A DNA stretch of 35,127 nt, taken from NCBI GenBank assembly GCA_945988915.1, contig CAMFTS010000003.1, positions 1 through 35,127 of the forward strand, given 5' to 3'. The notes under the pieces were generated by a model that saw only the letters and a program-made list of their open reading frames with translations, had not been told where the DNA came from and did no database searches. A program made the position numbers and the translations under genes. Position 1 is the first letter of the stretch. Each line of letters opens with the position of its first letter. Origin of the DNA: an uncultured Clostridia bacterium. Its GTDB lineage: Bacteria > Bacillota > Clostridia > Oscillospirales > Acutalibacteraceae. This document shows positions 1 through 7,274 of the stretch, in pieces.

Positions 1-2384
1 AAAAAAAGTGGCAGGATAAATGGGAAGAAGAGGGAGTGTTTCACGCTCAGGACAATTCCGACAAGAAAAAATTCTATGCACTTGTAGAATTCCCGTATCC
101 GTCAGGCGCAGGTATGCATGTCGGTCATATCAAGGCTTATTCGGGTCTTGAGGTTGTTTCAAGAAAAAGAAGACTTGAGGGCTACAATGTGCTTTTCCCG
201 ATAGGCTTTGACGCTTACGGTCTTCCTACGGAAAATTATGCAATTAAAACAGGTATTCATCCGAGAAAAGTTACCGATATGAATATCGAAAAATTCACAA
301 GTCAGCTCAAGCGCGTAGGCTTCTCTTTTGACTGGACACGGGTTATCGACACAACAGAAGAGGGATACTACAAGTGGACTCAGTGGATATTCCTTAAAAT
401 GTTTGAAAACGGGCTTGCTTTCAGAGATAAGACTCTTGTAAACTATTGCCCGTCATGTAAGGTTGTTCTTTCTAATGAAGATTCTCAGGGCGGTAAGTGT
501 GATATCTGTCATTCGGATATTGTTCAGAAATCAAAGGATGTCTGGTATCTTCGCATTACGGAATATGCTGACAAGCTTCTTGACGGTCTTAACGAGGTTG
601 ATTATCTTCCGAATGTCAGACTTCAGCAGGAAAATTGGATTGGTAAATCCCGCGGTGCTTTCGTAACATTCTCCGTAAACGAGGTTGACGAAAGCTTTAA
701 GATTTATACAACAAGACCCGACACACTCTTCGGTGTTACATTTATGGTTATGGCTCCCGAGCATCCGATTATTGACAAGTATGCAGATAAAATCGGCAAT
801 ATGGATGAGGTTCAGGCATACAGAGCAGAATGTGCAAAGAAGACTGAGTTTGAACGCACACAGCTTGTAAAGGAGAAAACAGGTGTTAAGCTTTCGGGCT
901 TTACAGCTAAGAATCCCGTCAACGGCAAGGATATTCCGATTTACATATCCGACTATGTTATGATGGGTTACGGCACAGGCGCTATTATGGCTGTTCCTGC
1001 ACACGACCAGCGAGACTATGATTTTGCAAAGAAATTCGGCATAGATATTATTGAGGTAATCAAGGGCGGCGACATTTCGGTTGAAGCATATACGGGCGAC
1101 GGCGAAATGGTAAATTCAGGCTTCCTTAACGGCTCAACAAATAAAAAAGATTCTATTGCAAAGATGATAGAATTCTTGCAGGAAAAAGGTATAGGCGAGG
1201 GCGGCGTTCAGTATAAGATGAAAGACTGGGCATTCAACCGTCAGCGTTATTGGGGCGAACCTATTCCGATTGTTCACTGCCCGAATTGCGGTATGGTTGC
1301 CGTTCCTTATGAAGAGCTTCCGTTAAAGCTTCCCGAGGTTGAAAATTTTGAACCCGGTCAGGACGGCGAAAGCCCGCTTGCTAAGATTGATTCCTTCGTT
1401 AATTGCAAATGCCCGAAGTGCGGCGGCGATGCAAAGAGAGAAACCGACACAATGCCGCAGTGGGCAGGTTCAAGCTGGTATTTCTTAAGATACATTGACC
1501 CACACAACGATAAGGCTCTTGCAGACGAAGAAAAGCTTAAATATTGGGGTCCTGTTGACTGGTACAACGGCGGTATGGAACATGTTACGCGCCACCTTAT
1601 CTATTCAAGATTCTGGCACAGATTCCTTTATGATATCGGTGCAGTACCGTTCAAAGAGCCGTACTTAAAGAGAACTGCGCAGGGACTTATTTTAGGACCT
1701 GACGGCGTTAAGATGAGTAAGTCAAGGGGCAATGTTATTGACCCGAATGAAGTTGTTGATGTTTACGGCGCTGATGTTCTTCGTACTTATGTTTTGTTTA
1801 TGGGCGACTATGAACAGGCTGCTCCGTGGAGCGAATCAAGCGTTAAGGGCTGTAAGAGATTTGTTGACAGAATATGGAAATTACAAGATATGCTTACAGA
1901 CGGCGATGAGTATTCAAAAGAATTGTCATCGGCTATGCACAAGACAATTAAGAAAGTCACAGAGGATATTGAAGCTATGAAATTCAACACGGCAGTAGCA
2001 TCGATTATGACTCTTCTTAATGCTATATATGACAACGGAAAAATCAACAGAGCAGAGCTTAAAGATTTGTTACTTATTGTAAATCCGTTTGCTCCGCATA
2101 TTTCAGAGGAAATGTGGACAAACTTGAAGTACGGAGAAATGATTGCAAAGGATGGCGTATGGCCGACCTTTGATGAAGCAAAATGCGTTGATGATACAGT
2201 CGAAATCGCTGTTCAGATCAACGGAAAAATCCGTGCTAAGATAAATGTTGCCGTTGACATTTCAGATGCCGATGCTATTGCTATGGCAAAGCAGGACGAA
2301 AAAGTGGCTGAAGAGATTAAAGGTAAGAATATTATCAAAGAAATCTATGTCAAGGGCAGACTTGTCAATATCGTTGCAAAATAA
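1..2384 (+). CDS. leuS: Leucyl-tRNA synthetase (5' end outside window)
   Basis: This cytoplasmic class I aminoacyl-tRNA synthetase charges tRNA-Leu with leucine. The frame is open from base 3, and its first visible residues (KKWQDKWEEEGVF) match the usual LeuS N-terminus, so the true start lies a few codons upstream of the window. The class I HIGH-type motif HVGH is at 117-128 and KMSKS at 1710-1724. Between them is the CP1 editing domain, with TTRPDTLFG and the GYGTGAIMAVPAHDQRD segment. Cys pairs suggestive of zinc-binding modules (NYCPSC, CDIC, and later CPNC and CPKC) are visible. The C-terminal anticodon-binding and tail regions are complete, ending at a TAA. About 793 codons are visible, close to full length for the family. 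A ribosome-binding-site-like GGTGAT follows at once, so transcription probably continues into the next genes. Confidence 0.98.
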   Translation, partial: KKWQDKWEEEGVFHAQDNSDKKKFYALVEFPYPSGAGMHVGHIKAYSGLEVVSRKRRLEGYNVLFPIGFDAYGLPTENYAIKTGIHPRKVTDMNIEKFTSQLKRVGFSFDWTRVIDTTEEGYYKWTQWIFLKMFENGLAFRDKTLVNYCPSCKVVLSNEDSQGGKCDICHSDIVQKSKDVWYLRITEYADKLLDGLNEVDYLPNVRLQQENWIGKSRGAFVTFSVNEVDESFKIYTTRPDTLFGVTFMVMAPEHPIIDKYADKIGNMDEVQAYRAECAKKTEFERTQLVKEKTGVKLSGFTAKNPVNGKDIPIYISDYVMMGYGTGAIMAVPAHDQRDYDFAKKFGIDIIEVIKGGDISVEAYTGDGEMVNSGFLNGSTNKKDSIAKMIEFLQEKGIGEGGVQYKMKDWAFNRQRYWGEPIPIVHCPNCGMVAVPYEELPLKLPEVENFEPGQDGESPLAKIDSFVNCKCPKCGGDAKRETDTMPQWAGSSWYFLRYIDPHNDKALADEEKLKYWGPVDWYNGGMEHVTRHLIYSRFWHRFLYDIGAVPFKEPYLKRTAQGLILGPDGVKMSKSRGNVIDPNEVVDVYGADVLRTYVLFMGDYEQAAPWSESSVKGCKRFVDRIWKLQDMLTDGDEYSKELSSAMHKTIKKVTEDIEAMKFNTAVASIMTLLNAIYDNGKINRAELKDLLLIVNPFAPHISEEMWTNLKYGEMIAKDGVWPTFDEAKCVDDTVEIAVQINGKIRAKINVAVDISDADAIAMAKQDEKVAEEIKGKNIIKEIYVKGRLVNIVAK

Positions 2385-2393
2385 GGTGATTCA

Positions 2394-2516
2394 GTGAAAA
2401 CACTCGGCGATTATAAAGATTGCTTGGTTGATATTTTCAAAAACACTCGATTGGCTGATATAACTATGTATATGGTATCGGTAATCAAATCATTTTTCAG
2501 AGGTAAGGGAGAATGA
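2394..2516 (+). CDS. Possible 40-residue ORF between leuS and the esterase gene
   Basis: A GTG-initiated ORF of 40 codons starts 9 bases after the leuS stop and is preceded by AAGGTGAT at a usable distance. Its TGA overlaps the ATG of the next gene in an ATGA junction, an arrangement typical of translational coupling. The product begins MKTLGDYKDCLVDIF, has a hydrophobic middle (ITMYMVSVI) and ends in a basic tail (KSFFRGKGE). I do not recognise a family. It could be a real small membrane-associated peptide, a coupling leader for the hydrolase, or chance. The start codon, spacing and overlap are seen directly; coding status is inferred. Confidence 0.35.
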   Translation: MKTLGDYKDCLVDIFKNTRLADITMYMVSVIKSFFRGKGE

Positions 2517-3829
2517 GCAAATATTCAAACAGAATAATCAGTACAGTGCTTATTATTTCCCTTACTTTAGGGATTTGGTATCAAACGGATGCTTTTGCCA
2601 AAAGAGCTGATTTTGCGCAAAAGGTAAACTCGGAAACACAAACCGAAATTGTCTATGGCGAATATGATGAGATAGACAGAGAGTTTGCTTCAAATAAAGA
2701 AAATCTCGTCGGACTTATAGAATCTGCCGGTCTTGCCGATGACGAGAATTTCACTTTCAGAGTCAAGTCTTTGTTCGTTGAGCTTTACGGCTTCTTAAAG
2801 GATATCTTTGTTCAGGGCGGCAAGGTTACGGATATGGATTCCGCGGAGCAAAGATTTACAAGCATATTCAACGGACTTTTTGAGTTGGATACAAAGCTGA
2901 ATGAAATCAATCCTGAGGCTATGGGAGAGCTTACAAACAAGGGATTTGTAACCTCTGCGATTATGATAGTCTGGGATTTGGTAACCGCTTTTGATAATAA
3001 CCGCGTCAATTCGCAGACTATGGAGTCCGGAGTTACAAGGCTTGAAGATATTTCATACATAGACGACGGCACAAATGAGCATATGCTTGATGTGTATTAT
3101 CCTGAAGGCACAAGCGAAAAGCTTCCCGTGATTATTGATATTCACGGCGGAGGACTGATGATGGGTGATAAGGATTCAAACAGAGTTTATTGCTCGGTAC
3201 TTGCCAAAAAAGGATATACGGTAGTCGCTGTCAATTACAGACTTTGTCCCGATGTGCTTTATCCGTCACAGGTGCAGGATATTATGGCGGCTTTCAGATG
3301 GGTACACGATAATGCCGACAAATACTATATTGACCTCGACAAAGTGTATGTTACAGGCGACTCGGCAGGCGGAAATCTCGCGTATTATGTGCCTCTTGTA
3401 AATACAAGTAAAGAGCTGCAGGAGCTTTATTCGGTTGAGCCGTCAGGACTTTCAATAGACGCGCTGGGATTGGTTTCCGGTATGTTCGATATGAAAAACG
3501 GCTTTAACGGACCGCTGATTTCTTCATATCTGGGATTTGACTATAAGAATTCTCCGTATTATAATTATTTACAACCGGAGGAAGCTTTGCCGTTGGGTGA
3601 ATTACCTCCATGCTATGTGGTTACTTGCACAAGAGATTTTCTTCATGCATCAGGCGTGGCGTTTGATGAAGTATTGACAGAAAAGGGAATAGAACATCAA
3701 TTCCGTGATTGGGGCTTGACGGTCAACAAGTCGTCAGGACATATTACGAGCGTTGCTTATCCCGAGCTTGAAGAAAGCAAGACTACAATAAATGAAATGT
3801 TGGCTTTTTTTGAAAACCATACATATTAA
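2513..3829 (+). CDS. Secreted alpha/beta hydrolase (HSL/esterase-type)
   Basis: This is a predicted exported carboxylesterase/lipase-like hydrolase of 438 residues. Residues 8-28 form a hydrophobic signal segment, followed by an AFA-K cleavage-like site. Residues about 35-175 are a largely helical region with no recognised family. The C-terminal half is an alpha/beta-hydrolase fold-3 domain: the oxyanion-hole motif HGGG is at 211-214 (DIHGGGLMMGD), the nucleophile elbow GDSAGG has Ser284, and the likely remaining triad residues are Asp375 (CTRDFLH) and His410 (SSGHITS). All core catalytic residues are present, so it should be active. Its substrate is unknown; with a secreted dockerin protein next door, deacylation of plant or cell-wall polysaccharide is possible but unproven. 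The start overlaps the end of the small upstream ORF, and the downstream gene begins 22 bases after the stop. Confidence 0.88.
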   Translation: MSKYSNRIISTVLIISLTLGIWYQTDAFAKRADFAQKVNSETQTEIVYGEYDEIDREFASNKENLVGLIESAGLADDENFTFRVKSLFVELYGFLKDIFVQGGKVTDMDSAEQRFTSIFNGLFELDTKLNEINPEAMGELTNKGFVTSAIMIVWDLVTAFDNNRVNSQTMESGVTRLEDISYIDDGTNEHMLDVYYPEGTSEKLPVIIDIHGGGLMMGDKDSNRVYCSVLAKKGYTVVAVNYRLCPDVLYPSQVQDIMAAFRWVHDNADKYYIDLDKVYVTGDSAGGNLAYYVPLVNTSKELQELYSVEPSGLSIDALGLVSGMFDMKNGFNGPLISSYLGFDYKNSPYYNYLQPEEALPLGELPPCYVVTCTRDFLHASGVAFDEVLTEKGIEHQFRDWGLTVNKSSGHITSVAYPELEESKTTINEMLAFFENHTY

Positions 3830-3851
3830 TTTTTTGAAAGGGGATACCTAT

Positions 3852-5867
3852 ATGAAAAAGACAAAAATTTTAAGCGCTGTTTTAACAGTTGTTATGCTGC
3901 TTTCGCTTCTTCCCGTGAATGTGTTTGCGGCAAAGAGAAATGATTCTGTAGTAAGCGGTTCTCTTGTCCTTTCCGAATCCCATATGGGCAAAAGAGTTAC
4001 GGGCGCAATACCTCAGGGCTTGCCGGAGATTAAGAATGCCGCAGCTACATACAAGTTCTATGACAATCTTACGGATTTCCAAAAGCGCATCTATAACGAG
4101 TTTCTGGCAACAGAGGGTGTGCTTGGACAGAATATCAGTCTTTTATGCAGTGAAAGTGAATTGGGCGGCCTTGATTTGGAAGTGATATCCACAAATATAT
4201 ATTATGCTTTAGCGTCGTTTTTTGAGGATAATCCCGAATATTATTGGTTGCTTTATGCACCGCTGCAATTCGAGATTAAGGAACAGGGCAGCGACTACAT
4301 ATTAGAATTGAAATTGGATTACGAAAGTATTCCATATTCAAATGAAGCAGAGCTCAGAAGCGAATACAACAGAACATTGCAAGCTGTTGAAGACTTCTCC
4401 GTTTCAGGCTCAACAAGATATGAAAAAGTTAAGAGTATCAATGACGGTCTTTGTGAGCTTGCAACATACGCTGATTTGACCGGTGAAGTTAGTGAAAAAG
4501 TGTTTTACCCGTCAAGCTGTTTGCTTTATCCTTATGAAACTGTTTGCGACGGTTACTCAAAGGCTTTCAAGCTTATTTGTGACAGAGAGAATATTCCCTG
4601 TATTATAGTTTGCGGCTACGGCTATGTATATAATATGTCCGGTGAACTTGAACCCGGAGGTCACGCATGGAACTATGTTCAGATGGAAGACGGAAAGTGG
4701 TACGCAGTTGATGTTACCTGGAATGATTCAGCTTATGATTCCGGTGCTCATGACTTGGCATATGATTACTTCCTTAAGGGAAGAAACAGCATTGACAGCT
4801 CAGGTGACAGATTTGCGGTAACTCACGATCCCGTAGGCGACAGATTTGTTGTTCCCGATGAATTCGGCAGAGAAAATCTTATTTGCATGTCATATCCTGA
4901 ACTCAGCGAGTCGGAATACGATCCGAATACGATTGTAGATCCGATTCCCGATAATCCCGGCACAGATGTAGTTGCCGATGTCAACGGTGACGGTAAGCTT
5001 TCGGTCGTTGACGCAAAATGGATTTTACAGTCGCTTGCCGGACTGAGAAACTTAAATTCTGCTCAAGACTCAGCTGCCGATGTAAACGGAGACGGTAAGC
5101 TTTCGGTTGTTGACGCAAAGTGGATTTTACAGGCACTTGCAGGCTTGAGAGTGCTTGGCGAAGAGGAGTCACATGTTATCAAGAACTACCCAGAATTCCC
5201 AGCTCTGGATTTAGGCGCATACTTTGATGTTCCTTACATTGATAAGGTTTATGATTATGGTCCGGAGTATGGCGATATTGGTAATTTACCACCAGCAGAT
5301 GCACCTTTGGTTGAAGTTGAATACATTTATAGACAAAGCGATATAGAGAGCGTTGGTTTTGTAGATGATTACTCAAACCTTCTAAGGAATAGTGGCTTTG
5401 TATATCTTGGAACAACTGCTTTAGTTGGTTGGTCTTATTATTCAGAATTCTATTCCAATAATTCTGTTGGCGTATCAATAAAATATTATGACAACGGAAA
5501 TTTAGGCGTGCGGTTGTATAAGTCTAATTATATTTACCAATATTCTGATTACGATCTCCCAGACTTTGGCGAAATCTTTGATGTTCAATATTGGCATTTA
5601 AGGTCATATAGTGATGGTTCTGCGACTTACGATTATGAGCTATCACAAGCAAAAGAGGCTGACCCTAATAACGAATATTTTAACATACTTAAAGAAAACG
5701 GTTTTGCTTTAGTTGACCAAAGCTATTTTGAAAATTGCGGAGAGTATTATACAGAATGGGTATTTGAAAATTCTAAAACAGGAGTTCGTTTAACTGTTCA
5801 GACTGATGATACCTATTATACAATAATGTTTGGCTTGATAGCGAACCTTGATCGCAATGACTGGTGA
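3852..5867 (+). CDS. Secreted transglutaminase-like protein with type I dockerin and duplicated C-terminal domain
   Basis: A predicted exported 671-residue protein. The start chosen is the ATG at 3852, preceded by GAAAGGGGAT and followed by a clear signal peptide (MKKTKILSAV...VFA-AK); an in-frame upstream ATG at 3792 lies inside the preceding gene. Residues about 200-300 hold a transglutaminase-like core with triad Cys232 (TVCDGYSKAF), His271 (GGHAWNY) and Asp287 (VDVTW). Residues 376-433 are two dockerin repeats, each DVNGDGKLSVVDAKWIL with intact calcium ligands, which should dock to a cohesin on a scaffoldin. The region after about residue 500 carries two related copies of an unrecognised domain (near 507-560 and 609-660, both starting Y-x-N-L/I-L-x-x-x-G-F). 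Its codons look more AT-rich than the first half. The gene is followed directly by a strong terminator. Confidence 0.85.
   Translation: MKKTKILSAVLTVVMLLSLLPVNVFAAKRNDSVVSGSLVLSESHMGKRVTGAIPQGLPEIKNAAATYKFYDNLTDFQKRIYNEFLATEGVLGQNISLLCSESELGGLDLEVISTNIYYALASFFEDNPEYYWLLYAPLQFEIKEQGSDYILELKLDYESIPYSNEAELRSEYNRTLQAVEDFSVSGSTRYEKVKSINDGLCELATYADLTGEVSEKVFYPSSCLLYPYETVCDGYSKAFKLICDRENIPCIIVCGYGYVYNMSGELEPGGHAWNYVQMEDGKWYAVDVTWNDSAYDSGAHDLAYDYFLKGRNSIDSSGDRFAVTHDPVGDRFVVPDEFGRENLICMSYPELSESEYDPNTIVDPIPDNPGTDVVADVNGDGKLSVVDAKWILQSLAGLRNLNSAQDSAADVNGDGKLSVVDAKWILQALAGLRVLGEEESHVIKNYPEFPALDLGAYFDVPYIDKVYDYGPEYGDIGNLPPADAPLVEVEYIYRQSDIESVGFVDDYSNLLRNSGFVYLGTTALVGWSYYSEFYSNNSVGVSIKYYDNGNLGVRLYKSNYIYQYSDYDLPDFGEIFDVQYWHLRSYSDGSATYDYELSQAKEADPNNEYFNILKENGFALVDQSYFENCGEYYTEWVFENSKTGVRLTVQTDDTYYTIMFGLIANLDRNDW
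4977..5150 (+). repeat. Dockerin DNA direct repeat (two about 72-base copies)
   Basis: The two calcium-binding dockerin segments are encoded by near-identical stretches at about 4977-5048 and 5079-5150. By eye they differ at around ten positions, mostly silent or conservative. They are separated by a 30-base linker encoding NLNSAQDSAA. The similarity suggests fairly recent duplication or gene conversion, as is common in dockerin modules. Confidence 0.85.
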
Positions 5868-5874
5868 TAAAACA

Positions 5875-5910
5875 CCCCATACGGATTTTTTCCGTATGGG
5901 GCTGTTTTTA
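5875..5910. terminator. Bidirectional intrinsic terminator between convergent units
   Basis: An 11-bp perfect stem (CCCCATACGGA at 5875-5885 with TCCGTATGGGG at 5891-5901) has a T-rich 5-base loop and is followed by CTGTTTTTA on the plus strand. On the minus strand the stem is followed by TGTTTTATC. It lies 7 bases after the dockerin gene and overlaps the stop codon of the minus-strand holin gene, so it can end both converging transcripts. Confidence 0.92.
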
Positions 5911-6153
5911 TTTATTCAACTGTTTTACTATTTGATTTCCGTAAACGGCTGCACCCGATACAAGCACGCCCTGAATTACGGAATTTACGCTCAAGCCCAT
6001 AATTCCCAGGCATCCGAGTATTCCGAAAAACAGAAGTATAACCGGAATGTATTTATCGGGAATTTTTTTCGTGTGCTTTATCATCATACCGATAATATTC
6101 AGCGCGGGTATGAGTATCAGCGCATTTTTAAATATATAATTTAAAATATTCAA
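5908..6153 (-). CDS. Phage-type holin (Hol44 / holin superfamily V-like)
   Basis: An 81-residue small membrane protein with two or three hydrophobic segments (about 5-24, 36-54 and 57-73) and a basic C-terminal tail (KQLNK). The pattern resembles the Hol44-type holins found beside endolysins in clostridial prophages. Holins make lesions in the cytoplasmic membrane and let an endolysin reach the wall. Translation starts at a TTG at 6153 preceded by GAGGTGAT. The gene begins 9 bases after the lysozyme stop and ends inside the shared terminator, making it the last gene of the minus-strand cassette. The precise holin family is inferred from memory of similar proteins; the role is supported mainly by size, topology and the adjacent lysozyme gene. 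Confidence 0.75.
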   Translation of the reverse strand: MNILNYIFKNALILIPALNIIGMMIKHTKKIPDKYIPVILLFFGILGCLGIMGLSVNSVIQGVLVSGAAVYGNQIVKQLNK

Positions 6154-6162
6154 TCAATCACC

Positions 6163-7053
6163 TCAAGTAATATCTGACTTGTTAACATAACCCGTGACAT
6201 TTTTGTATAACGGCTTTTTACCTGCGCGTTCCGGTTTATTTGTTATCCTGAAGCGAGAATTTATGAGTATGCCGTCATAAATATAATATGCACCGCTTTT
6301 CCTGACTGACAATTTCTTGGTGTCGGCGGAGATATATACAGGGGTATTTTTAAGCGTAATCTTTTGTCCCTTGACAAAGTCCGGCTTGCTTGTCTGCGTC
6401 GGCGGTTTATCGATTGCAGGCTTTGCATCGGAATTATCTTTGAAACCGTTGAATCCCCTCGATTTAATGATTGCGGGATAGTCTTTGTATGCCTCGTTCA
6501 TATCAACGCTGCCTCGGATTCCGTTGACCTTGCCTGTCGCTGAATACTGCCACATACCGTATTTGCCCTTGTAAGTGTTTTCCTTTGACCACTGTGCAAC
6601 CCAACAGTCATATTTATTTTTACACTCGTCATCAATAAAGCGGTCAAACCAGTGCTTGCTGCTGTAAACACCGATATAATAACCGGATTTTTCCATTTCG
6701 TTGCAGAATGTTTTAATTAACTGCGACACAAATTCTTTGCCTTTATCGGATTGACTTTTTTCTTCAATATCAAAAATGACGGGCATTTCAAATTTTTTTC
6801 CACTGAGCCATTTAAGAAAAGTCTGCGCTTCTTTTTTTGCGTCATCGGCTGACTTTGCATAGCTGTAAATATATGCACCGAGCTTGATGCCTGCCTTTTT
6901 TGCGGCAGCGTAGTTTTCTTCAAATTTTTCGTCTTTTTGATTGTCGTATTTTCCGTATCCTGCGCGAAGAATTGCAAATTCAATTCCGTCGGCTCTGACC
7001 TTCTTCCAATCAATTGTTCCGTTGTGCTTAGAAACATCAATGCCTTTCATCAT
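6163..7053 (-). CDS. GH25 lysozyme (phage-type endolysin)
   Basis: A 296-residue N-acetylmuramidase-type endolysin that would hydrolyse the MurNAc-GlcNAc bond of peptidoglycan. Residues 1-200 form a GH25 barrel: it opens with GIDVSKHNG (Asp6), has the catalytic DxE pair Asp95/Glu97 in PVIFDIEE, and has the C-terminal barrel signature CWVAQWS followed by MWQYS and a GSVDMN segment. After a Pro/Thr/Lys linker (about 210-225), residues 228-296 look like an SH3-type wall-binding domain. No signal peptide is present, so export would depend on the neighbouring holin. The start ATG at 7053 overlaps the preceding gene's stop as ATGA and has AAAGGA about ten bases upstream. Confidence 0.92.
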   Translation of the reverse strand: MMKGIDVSKHNGTIDWKKVRADGIEFAILRAGYGKYDNQKDEKFEENYAAAKKAGIKLGAYIYSYAKSADDAKKEAQTFLKWLSGKKFEMPVIFDIEEKSQSDKGKEFVSQLIKTFCNEMEKSGYYIGVYSSKHWFDRFIDDECKNKYDCWVAQWSKENTYKGKYGMWQYSATGKVNGIRGSVDMNEAYKDYPAIIKSRGFNGFKDNSDAKPAIDKPPTQTSKPDFVKGQKITLKNTPVYISADTKKLSVRKSGAYYIYDGILINSRFRITNKPERAGKKPLYKNVTGYVNKSDIT

Positions 7054-7274
7054 ATTACTTCATTCCTTTCAATATTTTCGATTCTCGTTTCCTGACTTTT
7101 GATTTTCTCCTCTATAACAGGTATTCGTTCTGCGAAATTATTATGCTTGTCAACTTTCTTTTCAAGCTGCTGAAGTCTGTAATTTGTAAGCTTTGCGCTG
7201 GCTAAAATTCCGCCTATTGTACCGAACATTGTGCCGAAAAATGAAACAACAGATACAATGATTTCAGTATTCAT
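7050..7274 (-). CDS. Small membrane-anchored coiled-coil protein of the lysis module (XhlA-like)
   Basis: A 74-residue protein with one N-terminal membrane helix (about residues 4-27, glycine-rich TMFGTIGGILAS) and a charged heptad-like C-terminal half (LQQLEKKVDKHNNF...IPVIEEKIKSQETRIENIE). Proteins of this shape regularly sit between the fibre and endolysin genes of clostridial phages and resemble haemolysin XhlA-type accessory lysis proteins. Assignment is by architecture and position, not by catalytic motif. It starts directly after the fibre gene stop and overlaps the lysozyme start by 4 bases, indicating coupled translation. Confidence 0.7.
   Translation of the reverse strand: MNTEIIVSVVSFFGTMFGTIGGILASAKLTNYRLQQLEKKVDKHNNFAERIPVIEEKIKSQETRIENIERNEVI

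Noticed and set aside
531-1004. Minus-strand 157-codon ORF inside leuS
   Set aside because: It is an antisense shadow of a highly conserved synthetase, with no ribosome-binding site or family resemblance.
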